Positions 8,843-18,166 of a stretch of DNA of 64,000 nt are shown one piece after another; position 1 is the stretch's first letter, and each line of letters begins with the position of its first letter. The notes beneath the pieces are model-generated. The model did no database searches. It saw only the letters and a list, made by a program, of their open reading frames with translations, and was not told the origin of the DNA. Source of the stretch: Bacteroidota bacterium (GTDB lineage: Bacteria > Bacteroidota > Bacteroidia > Flavobacteriales > Flavobacteriaceae); assembly GCA_023434025.1 (NCBI GenBank), contig JAEYTL010000030.1:1-64000 (forward strand), written 5' to 3'. Made by a program: the position numbers and the translations under genes.

Positions 8843-8863
8843 AATTTCTTACTACTAATTATC

Positions 8864-10267
8864 TTAATGATTGTGATGATGTCCTTCTTCTTCTCTTTTT
8901 CGCTTATAATTATCTCCGGATGATTTCAGGATGGTTTTTACCTCTGCCTGGGCAATCACCGGGAATGATCTGGCATATAGCAGGAACAGTACAAAAAAGA
9001 ATCCGATTGTTCCGATAAAAATTCCGATATCCACAAAGGTTGGAGAGAACATTGTCCAAGATGATGGAAGATAATCTCTGTGCAATGACGTTACGATAAT
9101 AACGAAACGCTCAAACCACATTCCGATGTTTACCACAATGGAAATTACAAAAGAGAACATGATGCTGGTCCGCAACTTTTTGAACCACATGAACTGTGGT
9201 GAAAATACGTTACAGGTCATCATTGCCCAATAGGCCCACGCATAAGGTCCTGTTGCTCTGTTTAAGAAAGCATATTGCTCATACTCTACTCCTGAATACC
9301 AAGCCACAAATAACTCCGTGATGTAGGCAACCCCAACAATAGAACCGGTGATCATGATGATGATATTCATCAATTCAATATGCTGAATGGTGATGTAAGC
9401 TTCTAAATTTGATACTTTACGCATGATAATCAACAAGGTGTTCACCATGGCAAATCCTGAGAATACCGCTCCGGCCACAAAATAAGGCGGGAAAATGGTG
9501 GTATGCCAACCCGGAATTACCGACGTAGCAAAGTCAAAGGATACAATCGTGTGTACAGAAAGCACAAGTGGTGTAGCTAACCCGGCAAGAACCAGCGAAA
9601 CTTCTTCAAAACGCTGCCAGTCTTTTGCCCTGCCGCTCCATCCGAAAGACACTACGGAATAAATTCTTTTTGTAAAAGGTGTAATGGCTCTGTCTCTCAA
9701 CATCGCAAAATCCGGCAGTAAACCTGTCCACCAGAAAACCAATGACACTGAAAGATAGGTGGAGATTGCGAATACGTCCCACAAAAGCGGTGAGTTAAAG
9801 TTCACCCACAACGAACCGAACTGGTTTGGAATGGGTAATACCCAATAACCTAACCATGGGCGCCCCATGTGAATAATCGGGAACAAACCTGCCTGCATTA
9901 CGGAAAAGATGGTCATTGCTTCCGCAGAACGGTTAATGGCCATTCTCCATTTTTGACGGAATAATAACAGTACGGCAGAAATCAATGTTCCGGCGTGACC
10001 GATACCAACCCACCAAACGAAGTTAGTAATATCCCAGGCCCATCCGACAGTTTTATTTAATCCCCATGTTCCGATACCGGTAGAAATGGTGTAAATCATA
10101 CAACCTAATCCCCAAAGGAAAGCGGTTAATGCGATTGAAAAAACAATCCACCATTGTTTATTGGCTCTTCCTTCAACAGGAGCAGCAACATCTACTGTTA
10201 CATCGTGATATGTTTTATCACCGATAACTAAAGGTTTTCTAATGGGTGCTTCGTAGTGAGACGACAT
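8864..10267 (-). CDS. actC: alternative complex III quinol-binding subunit ActC (NrfD-like)
   Basis: A 467-residue polytopic membrane protein of the NrfD/PsrC family. ActC binds menaquinol and passes electrons to the iron-sulfur clusters of ActB. About ten membrane helices are visible, with conserved segments VWWVGIGHAGTLISAVLLLF, MGRPWLGYWVLPIPNQ and HTIVSFDFATSVIPGWHTT. The C-terminal tail ends in EEEGHHHNH, another histidine cluster in this operon. The gene follows actB with a 36-base gap. Confidence 0.95.
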   Translation of the reverse strand: MSSHYEAPIRKPLVIGDKTYHDVTVDVAAPVEGRANKQWWIVFSIALTAFLWGLGCMIYTISTGIGTWGLNKTVGWAWDITNFVWWVGIGHAGTLISAVLLLFRQKWRMAINRSAEAMTIFSVMQAGLFPIIHMGRPWLGYWVLPIPNQFGSLWVNFNSPLLWDVFAISTYLSVSLVFWWTGLLPDFAMLRDRAITPFTKRIYSVVSFGWSGRAKDWQRFEEVSLVLAGLATPLVLSVHTIVSFDFATSVIPGWHTTIFPPYFVAGAVFSGFAMVNTLLIIMRKVSNLEAYITIQHIELMNIIIMITGSIVGVAYITELFVAWYSGVEYEQYAFLNRATGPYAWAYWAMMTCNVFSPQFMWFKKLRTSIMFSFVISIVVNIGMWFERFVIIVTSLHRDYLPSSWTMFSPTFVDIGIFIGTIGFFFVLFLLYARSFPVIAQAEVKTILKSSGDNYKRKREEEGHHHNH

Positions 10268-10303
10268 AATCCTTTATAGTATTTCTTATTAATTTATTTT
10301 TTA

Positions 10304-13300
10304 CTAGGTATTTCTGACTTTAACGTGATAGAATACATTTGGCTTAGTGCCAACATGCTCTAACAGATGATACATTCTGTCATCTTCGGCTAATCTGGCT
10401 ACTTCACTTTCTTTGTCGTTTACATCACCAAACACCATTGATCCGGTAGAACACGCACTTGAACAAGCGGTTTGGAATTCGTCTTTATTGACAGGACGAC
10501 CTTCTTTTTTCGCTTTAAGAATAGTGGCTTGTGTCATCTGAATACACATCGAACATTTTTCCATGACCCCTCTTGAACGCACATTGACATCCGGATTCAA
10601 TACCATACGCCCTAAATCGTCATTCATATGGAAATCGAATTCGTTGTTTTTGTTGTACAGGAACCAGTTGAAACGACGTACTTTATACGGACAGTTGTTG
10701 GCACAGTAACGTGTACCCACACATCTGTTATACGCCATGTGGTTTTGTCCCTGACGGCTGTGAGAAGTTGCCGCAACCGGACAAACGGTCTCACAAGGTG
10801 CATGATTACAATGCTGACACATTACCGGCTGGAAGGCTACCTGAGGATTTTCAGCCGGATCTTCCATCTGACCAAATCCGCCTAATGACCCTTTTTCACC
10901 AAATAATCCGTCGAATTCTTCTTTTCTCTTTACATCTCCTGCAAAGGTTTCTTCTGAAGAATAATATCTGTCGATACGCAGCCAGTGCATATCTCTACTT
11001 CTTCTAACTTCTGATTTTCCTACTACAGGAACATTATTTTCAGCATGACAGGCGATAACACAAGCACCGCAACCGGTACACGAATTCAAATCGATTGACA
11101 AATTGAAATGATGACCCACTGATCTGTCAAAACTGTCCCACAAATCTACTTTGGTAGCCTCAATAGGCTTGTGGTCAATAGAAACCATCGGTGGCGGATT
11201 CCACACCTTGGCATCTTTTTCTGTATTGAAAACCGTTAATGTAGTTTCTTTAATAATATCGCCACGACCCATCAAGGTTTTTTGTGCCTGAACACAGGCA
11301 AACTCATGCTGTCCGCTTTCTACCGTTATGGTTACAGGCTGTGTTGCATGAAAACCTTTATATAAAGCATAAGCATTTACACCCACCTGCATAGCTTCTT
11401 TAAGAGCGGCTTTTTTTCCGTAGCCAAAAGCCAGTCCGACTGTTCCTTTAGCCTGTCCGGGCTGAACTATAACCGGTACTTTTTCAATCTTTGTATCTCC
11501 AACCGTAACCGTTACATAACTTCCGTTAAGACCGCCGTTTGCCACAATAGTGTTTTCTAAACCGTATTTTTCGGCATCCGCCTTAGAAACAGTCAGGTAG
11601 TTATCCCACGAAACTCTTGTAATAGGATCCGGAAACTCCTGCAACCATGGGTTATTAGCCTGTTGCCCGTCTCCCATTCCGGTTTTGGTATATAGATTTA
11701 ACTCTAATTCACTTGATTTTGCCTGAGCTAAAGCTGAAGCCACCGCAGAAAAATCAGCAGTACCCGCTGTATTGGAAGAAGCAGAAGCGGCAACAAAAAT
11801 TCCGTCATGTACGGCCTGACTCCATGTTTTCCCGGATAAAATTCCGGTTGACCATGTTTCTTTCAGATAATCATAATACGTTTTGTCACTTCCGTTCCAT
11901 ACCAATAAATTATCCTGTAGCTGACGTGAGTTAAACAACGGACGAATGGTTGGTTGTGTGATACCGAACGTTCCTTTGATGATTTCAACATCGCCCCAAC
12001 TCTCTAAATAATGAGGAGCAGGAGCAGCAATAGTTGCCAGAGAAGCTGTTTCATCTTCTTTTAACGATACCGCCACGGAAAGTTTTGCTTTTTTCAATCC
12101 GTCTGCAAATGCTTTTCCATCAGCCAACGTATAAACCGGATTAACACCGCTCATGATCAGCGTGTGTACTTTTCCACCGTTCAAATCGGCTACTAACCGG
12201 GCAACTGCCTGATCAGAACCTTTTCTGATCTGACGGGTCTGATTCGGATTGAATGCTTCGCTATTTAATTTAGCATTGACAGCCAATACTAATAATTGTG
12301 CATTTTTATCATCGATACCGGAAACCAAAACTCCTTTTGAACCGGATTGATTTAATTGTTCTGCTATTTTTACAATTTCAGCTTCATTTGCCAGTTTTCC
12401 AACAGAAACAGGAGTTCCTGTAACTATACTGAAAATTTTTACCAACGCTAATTTTTGATCAGCAGTTGACATCGGTATTCTCTTGTCGGCAGAAGCACCG
12501 GACAATGTCATATTGGCTTCTAACTGAATATGCTTAGACATTTTCCCCTGTTTGGGAACTCTTCCCTGTGCATATCCTTTATCGTAACCGCCACCTTGCC
12601 AGTCTCCCAAGAAATCGGCACCAACAGCTACAATTGTTGAAGCTTTAGAAAAATCATAGTCTGCCAAAGCTCTTTCTCCATATACCGCTTCAAAAGCATC
12701 TAAGGCCTCGGAAGAAGAAACAGCATCATACACAATATGTTTAGCGGTTGGATTGTTTGCCAAAAATTCATTCACTAATTTCTGGGCCGAAGGACTTGCC
12801 AATGTTCCGGTTAAAAGTACCACTTGGGCTCCGGCAGTTTTTGCTTCTGCCAAACTGGCTTTAACCTTAGCATCAACGTCAGACCAGGTTGTTTCTTTTT
12901 GACCAAGCTTAGGCTGCTTTAAACGCAGGTTGTCATACATAGACAAAACCGAAGCATGAACACGGGCGTTAGCACTAAAATGAGCTCCCTCAATGGTATT
13001 GTTCTCTATTTTAATCGGACGCCCTTCACGCGTTTTTACCAGAAGATTGGCAAAATCAAAACCGTCAAACATCGAGGTAGCATAATAATCTGCAATACCG
13101 GGCACAACCTGTTCCGGCTGTACCACATAAGGAATCGATTTGATAACCGGTCCTTCGCAGGCAGCCAATGAAGCGGCCGCTGTACTAAAACCTACATATT
13201 TTAAGAAATCACGTCTTGAAGTAGAAGAATTAGACAAACTGTCTTTATCTCCCAAAAACTCATCCGTTGGAATTGGCTCCGCGAACTCGTTATTTCTTAA

Positions 13301-13369
13301 CGTCTCAACAATAGAACTGTTATCGTTTAGCTCTTCAACACTTTTCCAGTATTTTTTGTTTGATGACAT
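10304..13369 (-). CDS. actB: alternative complex III iron-sulfur subunit ActB
   Basis: A 1021-residue peripheral subunit. A twin-arginine-type signal (SRRDFLKYVGFSTAAASLAAC, about residues 51-71) ends in a lipobox-like cysteine. Next comes a molybdopterin-oxidoreductase-like region (about 80-740) that in this family carries no cofactor. The C-terminal ferredoxin-like domain has four cysteine clusters: CTGCGACVIACH, CQHCNHAPCETVCP, CVGTRYCANNCP and CSMCIQ with CSSACSTG. It relays electrons from ActC to the ActA haems. The family name is TAT-variant-translocated molybdopterin oxidoreductase. It follows actA with a 31-base gap. Confidence 0.96.
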   Translation of the reverse strand: MSSNKKYWKSVEELNDNSSIVETLRNNEFAEPIPTDEFLGDKDSLSNSSTSRRDFLKYVGFSTAAASLAACEGPVIKSIPYVVQPEQVVPGIADYYATSMFDGFDFANLLVKTREGRPIKIENNTIEGAHFSANARVHASVLSMYDNLRLKQPKLGQKETTWSDVDAKVKASLAEAKTAGAQVVLLTGTLASPSAQKLVNEFLANNPTAKHIVYDAVSSSEALDAFEAVYGERALADYDFSKASTIVAVGADFLGDWQGGGYDKGYAQGRVPKQGKMSKHIQLEANMTLSGASADKRIPMSTADQKLALVKIFSIVTGTPVSVGKLANEAEIVKIAEQLNQSGSKGVLVSGIDDKNAQLLVLAVNAKLNSEAFNPNQTRQIRKGSDQAVARLVADLNGGKVHTLIMSGVNPVYTLADGKAFADGLKKAKLSVAVSLKEDETASLATIAAPAPHYLESWGDVEIIKGTFGITQPTIRPLFNSRQLQDNLLVWNGSDKTYYDYLKETWSTGILSGKTWSQAVHDGIFVAASASSNTAGTADFSAVASALAQAKSSELELNLYTKTGMGDGQQANNPWLQEFPDPITRVSWDNYLTVSKADAEKYGLENTIVANGGLNGSYVTVTVGDTKIEKVPVIVQPGQAKGTVGLAFGYGKKAALKEAMQVGVNAYALYKGFHATQPVTITVESGQHEFACVQAQKTLMGRGDIIKETTLTVFNTEKDAKVWNPPPMVSIDHKPIEATKVDLWDSFDRSVGHHFNLSIDLNSCTGCGACVIACHAENNVPVVGKSEVRRSRDMHWLRIDRYYSSEETFAGDVKRKEEFDGLFGEKGSLGGFGQMEDPAENPQVAFQPVMCQHCNHAPCETVCPVAATSHSRQGQNHMAYNRCVGTRYCANNCPYKVRRFNWFLYNKNNEFDFHMNDDLGRMVLNPDVNVRSRGVMEKCSMCIQMTQATILKAKKEGRPVNKDEFQTACSSACSTGSMVFGDVNDKESEVARLAEDDRMYHLLEHVGTKPNVFYHVKVRNT

Positions 13370-13400
13370 ACTGTATATATATTAGCTTCTTAATAATTAA

Positions 13401-14714
13401 TTAATAGTGACATTTTCCACATTCCAAACCTCCCATTTGTGCAGCCGTCAATTTTTCTACACCATACTTTCTGGAAAGTTCTTCATGGATTTTTTTGTAG
13501 TAATCATTGTCTTTCAATTTCACATCGGTTTCTCTGTGGCAATTGATACACCACCCCATCGTTAAAGGGGAATGCTGTTTCATAATTTCCATTTCTTCAA
13601 CCGGACCGTGACACGTCTGGCATTCAATTCCGCCTACCGTCACGTGCTGAGCATGATTAAAATAAACCAAATCAGGCAAATTATGGATACGCACCCATTT
13701 TACTGGTTGTGTTTTTCCGGTATATTTCTGGTTAGCTTTATCCCAGCCCACCGCATCGTATAATTTTTGAATTTCACCATCATAAAACGCTTTGCTGTAC
13801 TCAGGTGTAGCCGTAGTCTCAGCCACTTCTGAAATGTTTTTATGACAGTTCATACACACATTTAAAGAAGGGATATTAGAATGTTTACCTTCTCTGGCTG
13901 CTGAGTGACAATATTTACAATCGATTCCGTTATCTCCGGCGTGAATTCTGTGCGAATAATGGATTGGCTGAATAGGCTCATAACCCTGATCAACCCCGAT
14001 CTGCATTAACCAGCCGTACACAAAATAGGCACTGGTTAACAAAAAGAAAATAACTGTTACCAAAACCAAAAACTGATTTTTGGCAAATGCCTGCCAGATC
14101 GGCAATGATTTTTCTTTTTTAGCTACCTCAATTCCGTTGGCCTTTGCAATTTTAGTCAACACATTGTTTACTAAAAACAACATCACAACCAACATAGCCA
14201 AAACAAGAGCAAGAGCACCAAGAATTACTTCGTTGGAAATACCTCCCGATTGAACACCTGCTCCATCAGAACCCGTAGGTGAAGGAGGCGGAGGGGTAAC
14301 AACAGGCTCCATTGTATAAGCAATGATATTATCAATATCCGCATCAGACAACTGAGGGAAAGCCGTCATGGGCGACTTGTTGTATTCATTAAAAATCTTA
14401 TTCGCTCTTTCGTCTCCCGATTTGATTAACTCGGCACTGTTACGAATCCATTTATACAACCATTCTTTTTCATATTTGTCACCCACCCCGCGCAAAGCAG
14501 GACCGGTCATTTTTGCATCGAGCTTGTGACAAGCCGCACATTGGGCATTGAACAAAGCTTTTCCCGCAACCGCATCACCTGAAGCAGCCGGAGCAACATC
14601 AGCAACCGGAGCGGCAGCATCTTGAGCAAAAAGTTGAATTGAAAAAGTTAGCATTAACGCTAAACTGAATTTTAGTATTCCGGAAATCGAATTATGGTTA
14701 CCCACCTTTTTCAT
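13401..14714 (-). CDS. actA: alternative complex III multihaem cytochrome c ActA
   Basis: First gene of the operon, 437 residues. A signal peptide is followed by a mono-haem class I cytochrome c domain (CAACH near residue 59). Then come a proline-rich linker, two membrane segments (about 158-185 and 203-233) and a C-terminal five-haem domain with CKYCH, CMNCH, CQTCH, CINCH and CGKCH. That makes six CxxCH sites in one chain. ActA takes electrons from ActB on the periplasmic side. The start ATG at 14714 is followed by a good signal peptide. A strong promoter lies 85 bases upstream. Confidence 0.95.
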   Translation of the reverse strand: MKKVGNHNSISGILKFSLALMLTFSIQLFAQDAAAPVADVAPAASGDAVAGKALFNAQCAACHKLDAKMTGPALRGVGDKYEKEWLYKWIRNSAELIKSGDERANKIFNEYNKSPMTAFPQLSDADIDNIIAYTMEPVVTPPPPSPTGSDGAGVQSGGISNEVILGALALVLAMLVVMLFLVNNVLTKIAKANGIEVAKKEKSLPIWQAFAKNQFLVLVTVIFFLLTSAYFVYGWLMQIGVDQGYEPIQPIHYSHRIHAGDNGIDCKYCHSAAREGKHSNIPSLNVCMNCHKNISEVAETTATPEYSKAFYDGEIQKLYDAVGWDKANQKYTGKTQPVKWVRIHNLPDLVYFNHAQHVTVGGIECQTCHGPVEEMEIMKQHSPLTMGWCINCHRETDVKLKDNDYYKKIHEELSRKYGVEKLTAAQMGGLECGKCHY

Positions 14715-14799
14715 ATAAGTAGTTATAATTTGTCGACTGATTTTGGTATGATTTTTTCTATAGTTCTCAATAAAACACGCATTTTATTTTAAACTCCGA

Positions 14800-14829
14800 C
14801 AAAAATACGACTTATGAACTATTCTCAAA
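14800..14829 (-). promoter_or_regulatory. promoter of the act-cta operon
   Basis: Read on the minus strand, TTTG (14826-14829) and TATTTTTG (14800-14807) are separated by 18 bases. This matches the Bacteroidota housekeeping promoter TTTG-N19-TAnnTTTG. The predicted start of transcription is near 14793, giving a leader of about 80 bases before actA. Confidence 0.7.
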
Positions 14830-14884
14830 ACCTTAAAATACTCTTAATTCGTAATTTATATTTATTCTAAATAATATTTATTAT

Positions 14885-14913
14885 CTTGTTTTATCTGATA
14901 ACTATTACATTTG
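14885..14913 (+). promoter_or_regulatory. promoter of the SPOR protein gene
   Basis: A TACATTTG -7 element at 14906-14913 is preceded by TTG at about the expected -33 distance. The start codon follows 18 bases after the element, so the leader is very short. Confidence 0.5.
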
Positions 14914-14931
14914 CATTAAAATCAATTCATT

Positions 14932-15321
14932 ATGGTACTTAAAGAAAGAAAAAAACTGTTTTACGCCTTGTTTTTACCTGTTTTATTATTTACAAATCAC
15001 GTTGTTTCCGCACAAAATGTCACGGTAGAACAGGATGCCAAATTTGAACAATTATTAAACGAAAAACGGAAGGTAAATGCCTCACTGACACTTAACGACC
15101 GCTGGAAAATACAAATCTTTACCGGCAATAATGAAAATGCCAAAAAAGAATTGATAAGCTTTAAAAAGGACAACAAGAACTTTGACGCCACCATTATTTT
15201 TCACACACCTGTTTATAAAGTCTGGGTTGGCAATTACAAAACCCGAATTGAAGCGGAAAGGAATTTAAAAGAATTAAAAACAAAGTATCCCAATGCGTTT
15301 TTAATTAAACCAAACAAATAA
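14932..15321 (+). CDS. SPOR domain-containing secreted protein
   Basis: A 129-residue protein with a signal peptide (hydrophobic core at about residues 10-24, cleavage after VVSA before QN). It carries a C-terminal SPOR domain (about 57-126) with the conserved WKIQIFTGNN strand and VYKVWVGNYKTRIEAE. SPOR domains bind denuded peptidoglycan glycan strands, so the protein is probably periplasmic and acts at the cell wall. It is a single gene on the plus strand with its own promoter and terminator, between two minus-strand operons. Confidence 0.88.
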   Translation: MVLKERKKLFYALFLPVLLFTNHVVSAQNVTVEQDAKFEQLLNEKRKVNASLTLNDRWKIQIFTGNNENAKKELISFKKDNKNFDATIIFHTPVYKVWVGNYKTRIEAERNLKELKTKYPNAFLIKPNK

Positions 15322-15330
15322 AAACCCAAT

Positions 15331-15358
15331 AAAAAAGTCCCGGTTTCGGGACTTTTTT
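15331..15358. terminator. bidirectional intrinsic terminator
   Basis: Twelve-base-pair stem AAAAAAGTCCCG / CGGGACTTTTTT with a 4-base loop. It serves the SPOR gene on the plus strand and infB on the minus strand. Confidence 0.9.
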
Positions 15359-15368
15359 ATTTCATGGG

Positions 15369-18131
15369 TTATTTTAATTTTTTCTTAACCTCTACCTGAC
15401 TGAAGCATTCGATAAGGTCATTGATTTCAATGTCGTTATAGCCTTTAATCTGCATCCCACAGTCGTATCCTTTAGACACTTCTTTTACATCGTCTTTAAA
15501 ACGCTTTAAAGCGGCCAGTTCACCTGTGTAGATCACAACGCCTTCGCGGATTAATCGGATTTTGGAACTTCTGATTATTTTTCCGTCAATCACCATACAT
15601 CCTGCAATGGTTCCCACCTTTGAAATCTTGAATGTTTCTCTGATTTCGGCCGTACCGGAAATTTCTTCCTTCAGTTCCGGCGACAGCATTCCTTCCATCG
15701 CATCTTTCAAATCATCGATGGCATCATAGATAATGGAGTATGTTTTGATATCAATCTCTTCTTTATCGGCCAATTGTTTGGCATTACCGGCAGGACGAAC
15801 GTTAAATCCGATGATAATTGCATCGGAAGCTGATGCCAGCAACACATCTGATTCGGTAATGGCCCCCACTCCTTTGTGAATAATTTTAATCTGAATCTCT
15901 TCGGTTGACAGTTTTGAGAATGAATCGGAAAGAGCCTCTACCGAACCGTCCACATCCCCTTTCAAAATAATATTCAGTTCTTTAAATTGTCCGAGTGCTA
16001 TACGTCTTCCGATCTCAGCCAGTGTAATATGTTTCTGTGTTCTGACCGATTGTTCCCGCATCAACTGCGAACGCTTGGCTGCAATTTGCTTTGCTTCCCG
16101 CTCATCTTCAAACACATTAAACTTATCTCCGGCTGTAGGAGCACCATCTAAACCTAATATGGAAATCGGCGTAGAAGGCCCGGCAACTTTTACGCTGTTA
16201 CCCCGCTCATCATGCATCGCTTTTACCTTTCCGTGGTTTTTTCCGGCCAACACATAATCTCCGATCCGCACCGTTCCGGCCTGTACCAAAACCGTTGAAA
16301 TATATCCTTTTCCTTTGTCTAAGAATGCTTCTACTACTGTTCCGACTGCAGGTTTATTCGGATTTGCTTTTAAATCCAATAATTCCGCTTCCAACAAAAC
16401 CTTTTCAAGCAATTCTTTGACTCCCATTCCCATTTTTGCTGAAATATCATGGGATTGAATTTTTCCGCCCCAATCTTCTACCAACAAGTTCATCCCGGCC
16501 AGTCTTTCTTTAATCTTTTCCGGATTAGCATTCGGCTTGTCCACCTTATTGATGGCAAAAATCATAGGAACACCGGCCGCCTGAGCATGGCTGATAGCCT
16601 CTTTAGTCTGCGGCATGATGTCATCATCCGCCGCAATCACGATAATGGCAATATCAGTCAATTGAGCACCACGGGCACGCATGGCCGTAAATGCTTCGTG
16701 ACCGGGTGTATCAAGGAAAGTTATTTTCTGACCGTTTTCCAGTGTCACACCATAAGCACCGATGTGTTGTGTAATTCCTCCGGACTCCCCGGCTATTACA
16801 TTGGTTTTACGGATATAATCCAGCAACGAAGTCTTACCGTGATCAACGTGCCCCATAACCGTGACAATCGGAGCTCTGTGCACCAAATCCTCATCTTTGT
16901 CTTCGACCACCTCTATGGCGTCTTCGATATCTGTAGTAATGAACTCCACTTCATAACCAAATTCATCCGCTACAATCGACAGGGTTTCTGCATCCAGACG
17001 CTGGTTCATGGTCACCATGATTCCCAACGACATACAGGTTCCGATTACTTTGGTAATCGGCACATCCATCATGGTTGCTATTTCACCTACCGTAACAAAC
17101 TCGGTTACTTTAAGGATTTTACTTCCTTCTTCAATGGCTTTTAACTCATCATCCGTACGTTGACGGTGCGAGTCTCTTTTGTCTCTTCGGTATTTGGCTG
17201 CTTTACTTTTATTTCCTTTCCCCTGAAGTTTTTCAAGGGTCTCACGGATTTGCTTTTGAACTTCTTCTTCAGTAGGCTCAACTTTCGCAACAATGGCCGG
17301 ACGGCTTCCTTTATTGAAACCTGGTCTGGCAGCTTGTCCCGGACGATTGGCACCCCCTTGATTATTTCCGGAATTCTGTCCGCCGGGAGCTCCCGGTTTT
17401 GACTGAATTCTTTTTCTTTTATTCTTGTTCGGATCATTAGACCCTCCGGGTTGCGATGCAGATCTTGGCTGAATTTTCGGCTCTTCTTTTTTCTTTTTAG
17501 GCTTTTCAAACTGAGACAAATCAATTTTCTGACCAGTAATGGTTGCTCCGGATAACTTTTGGTATTGTGTCTCAAATTTTTCGTCTGTCGGAACAACCGG
17601 CGTTGGTGTAATTGCTGGTTTTTTAGGCTCTTCCGTCTTTTGAACTACCGGTTTAGGTTCAGCCACAGTTTGCTTTTCTTGCTGAACCGGCTCTTCTTTT
17701 TTAACCTCCTGAACAGGCTTGGACTCTACTGCTTTTTCGCTCTCAGGAGCCTGTTGCTTTTTGCCTTCCAAATCGATTTTACCAACCTGTTTAGGGCCGG
17801 TTACAACTGCTTTCGCCTTAATAATCTCCTGCTGCTGCCTTGCCAGTTCTTCTTCCTGTTTTCTCTGCATTTCCAGCTCTTTTTCTCTTTCTATCCGCAA
17901 TGCTTCTTTTTCTTTACGCTTTTCTTCGCTTACTTCTTTAGAAGCCTCTTTATTCCCTTTATCGCCGGCAAATTCATTACACAGAATTGTATATTCACTT
18001 TGAGAAATTTTTGTATTCGGGCTGGCCTCAATAGAAACGCCCTTGTCTTTTAAATAATCGACAGCTCTCTCCAAAGAAATATTTAATTCCCTTAAAACTT
18101 TATTAATTCTTATGTTCTTTTCTTCAGACAT
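15369..18131 (-). CDS. infB: translation initiation factor IF-2
   Basis: GTPase that brings initiator tRNA to the 30S subunit. The 920-residue protein has an IF2_N domain at the N-terminus, then a long charged Lys/Glu/Gln/Pro-rich linker (about residues 70-310). A second IF2_N-like domain, the GTPase domain (G1 GHVDHGKTSLL, G3 DTPGHEAF, G4 NKVDKPN) and the C-terminal domains II-IV follow. It is the third gene of rimP-nusA-infB. Long reading frames on the opposite strand within the linker are by-products of its base composition. Confidence 0.97.
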   Translation of the reverse strand: MSEEKNIRINKVLRELNISLERAVDYLKDKGVSIEASPNTKISQSEYTILCNEFAGDKGNKEASKEVSEEKRKEKEALRIEREKELEMQRKQEEELARQQQEIIKAKAVVTGPKQVGKIDLEGKKQQAPESEKAVESKPVQEVKKEEPVQQEKQTVAEPKPVVQKTEEPKKPAITPTPVVPTDEKFETQYQKLSGATITGQKIDLSQFEKPKKKKEEPKIQPRSASQPGGSNDPNKNKRKRIQSKPGAPGGQNSGNNQGGANRPGQAARPGFNKGSRPAIVAKVEPTEEEVQKQIRETLEKLQGKGNKSKAAKYRRDKRDSHRQRTDDELKAIEEGSKILKVTEFVTVGEIATMMDVPITKVIGTCMSLGIMVTMNQRLDAETLSIVADEFGYEVEFITTDIEDAIEVVEDKDEDLVHRAPIVTVMGHVDHGKTSLLDYIRKTNVIAGESGGITQHIGAYGVTLENGQKITFLDTPGHEAFTAMRARGAQLTDIAIIVIAADDDIMPQTKEAISHAQAAGVPMIFAINKVDKPNANPEKIKERLAGMNLLVEDWGGKIQSHDISAKMGMGVKELLEKVLLEAELLDLKANPNKPAVGTVVEAFLDKGKGYISTVLVQAGTVRIGDYVLAGKNHGKVKAMHDERGNSVKVAGPSTPISILGLDGAPTAGDKFNVFEDEREAKQIAAKRSQLMREQSVRTQKHITLAEIGRRIALGQFKELNIILKGDVDGSVEALSDSFSKLSTEEIQIKIIHKGVGAITESDVLLASASDAIIIGFNVRPAGNAKQLADKEEIDIKTYSIIYDAIDDLKDAMEGMLSPELKEEISGTAEIRETFKISKVGTIAGCMVIDGKIIRSSKIRLIREGVVIYTGELAALKRFKDDVKEVSKGYDCGMQIKGYNDIEINDLIECFSQVEVKKKLK

Positions 18132-18166
18132 ATATTTTTTTTAGTGTGTGTTCTTTTTTGTGAAGT

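Noticed and set aside
16449..17144. 231-codon open frame antisense to infB
   Set aside because: Lies inside the conserved GTPase part of infB. Composition mirrors infB, and there is no recognisable motif, promoter or neighbour.
17559..18053. 164-codon open frame opposite the infB linker
   Set aside because: Caused by the Lys/Glu-rich low-complexity linker; the antisense reading is Phe/Leu/Arg-rich without domains.
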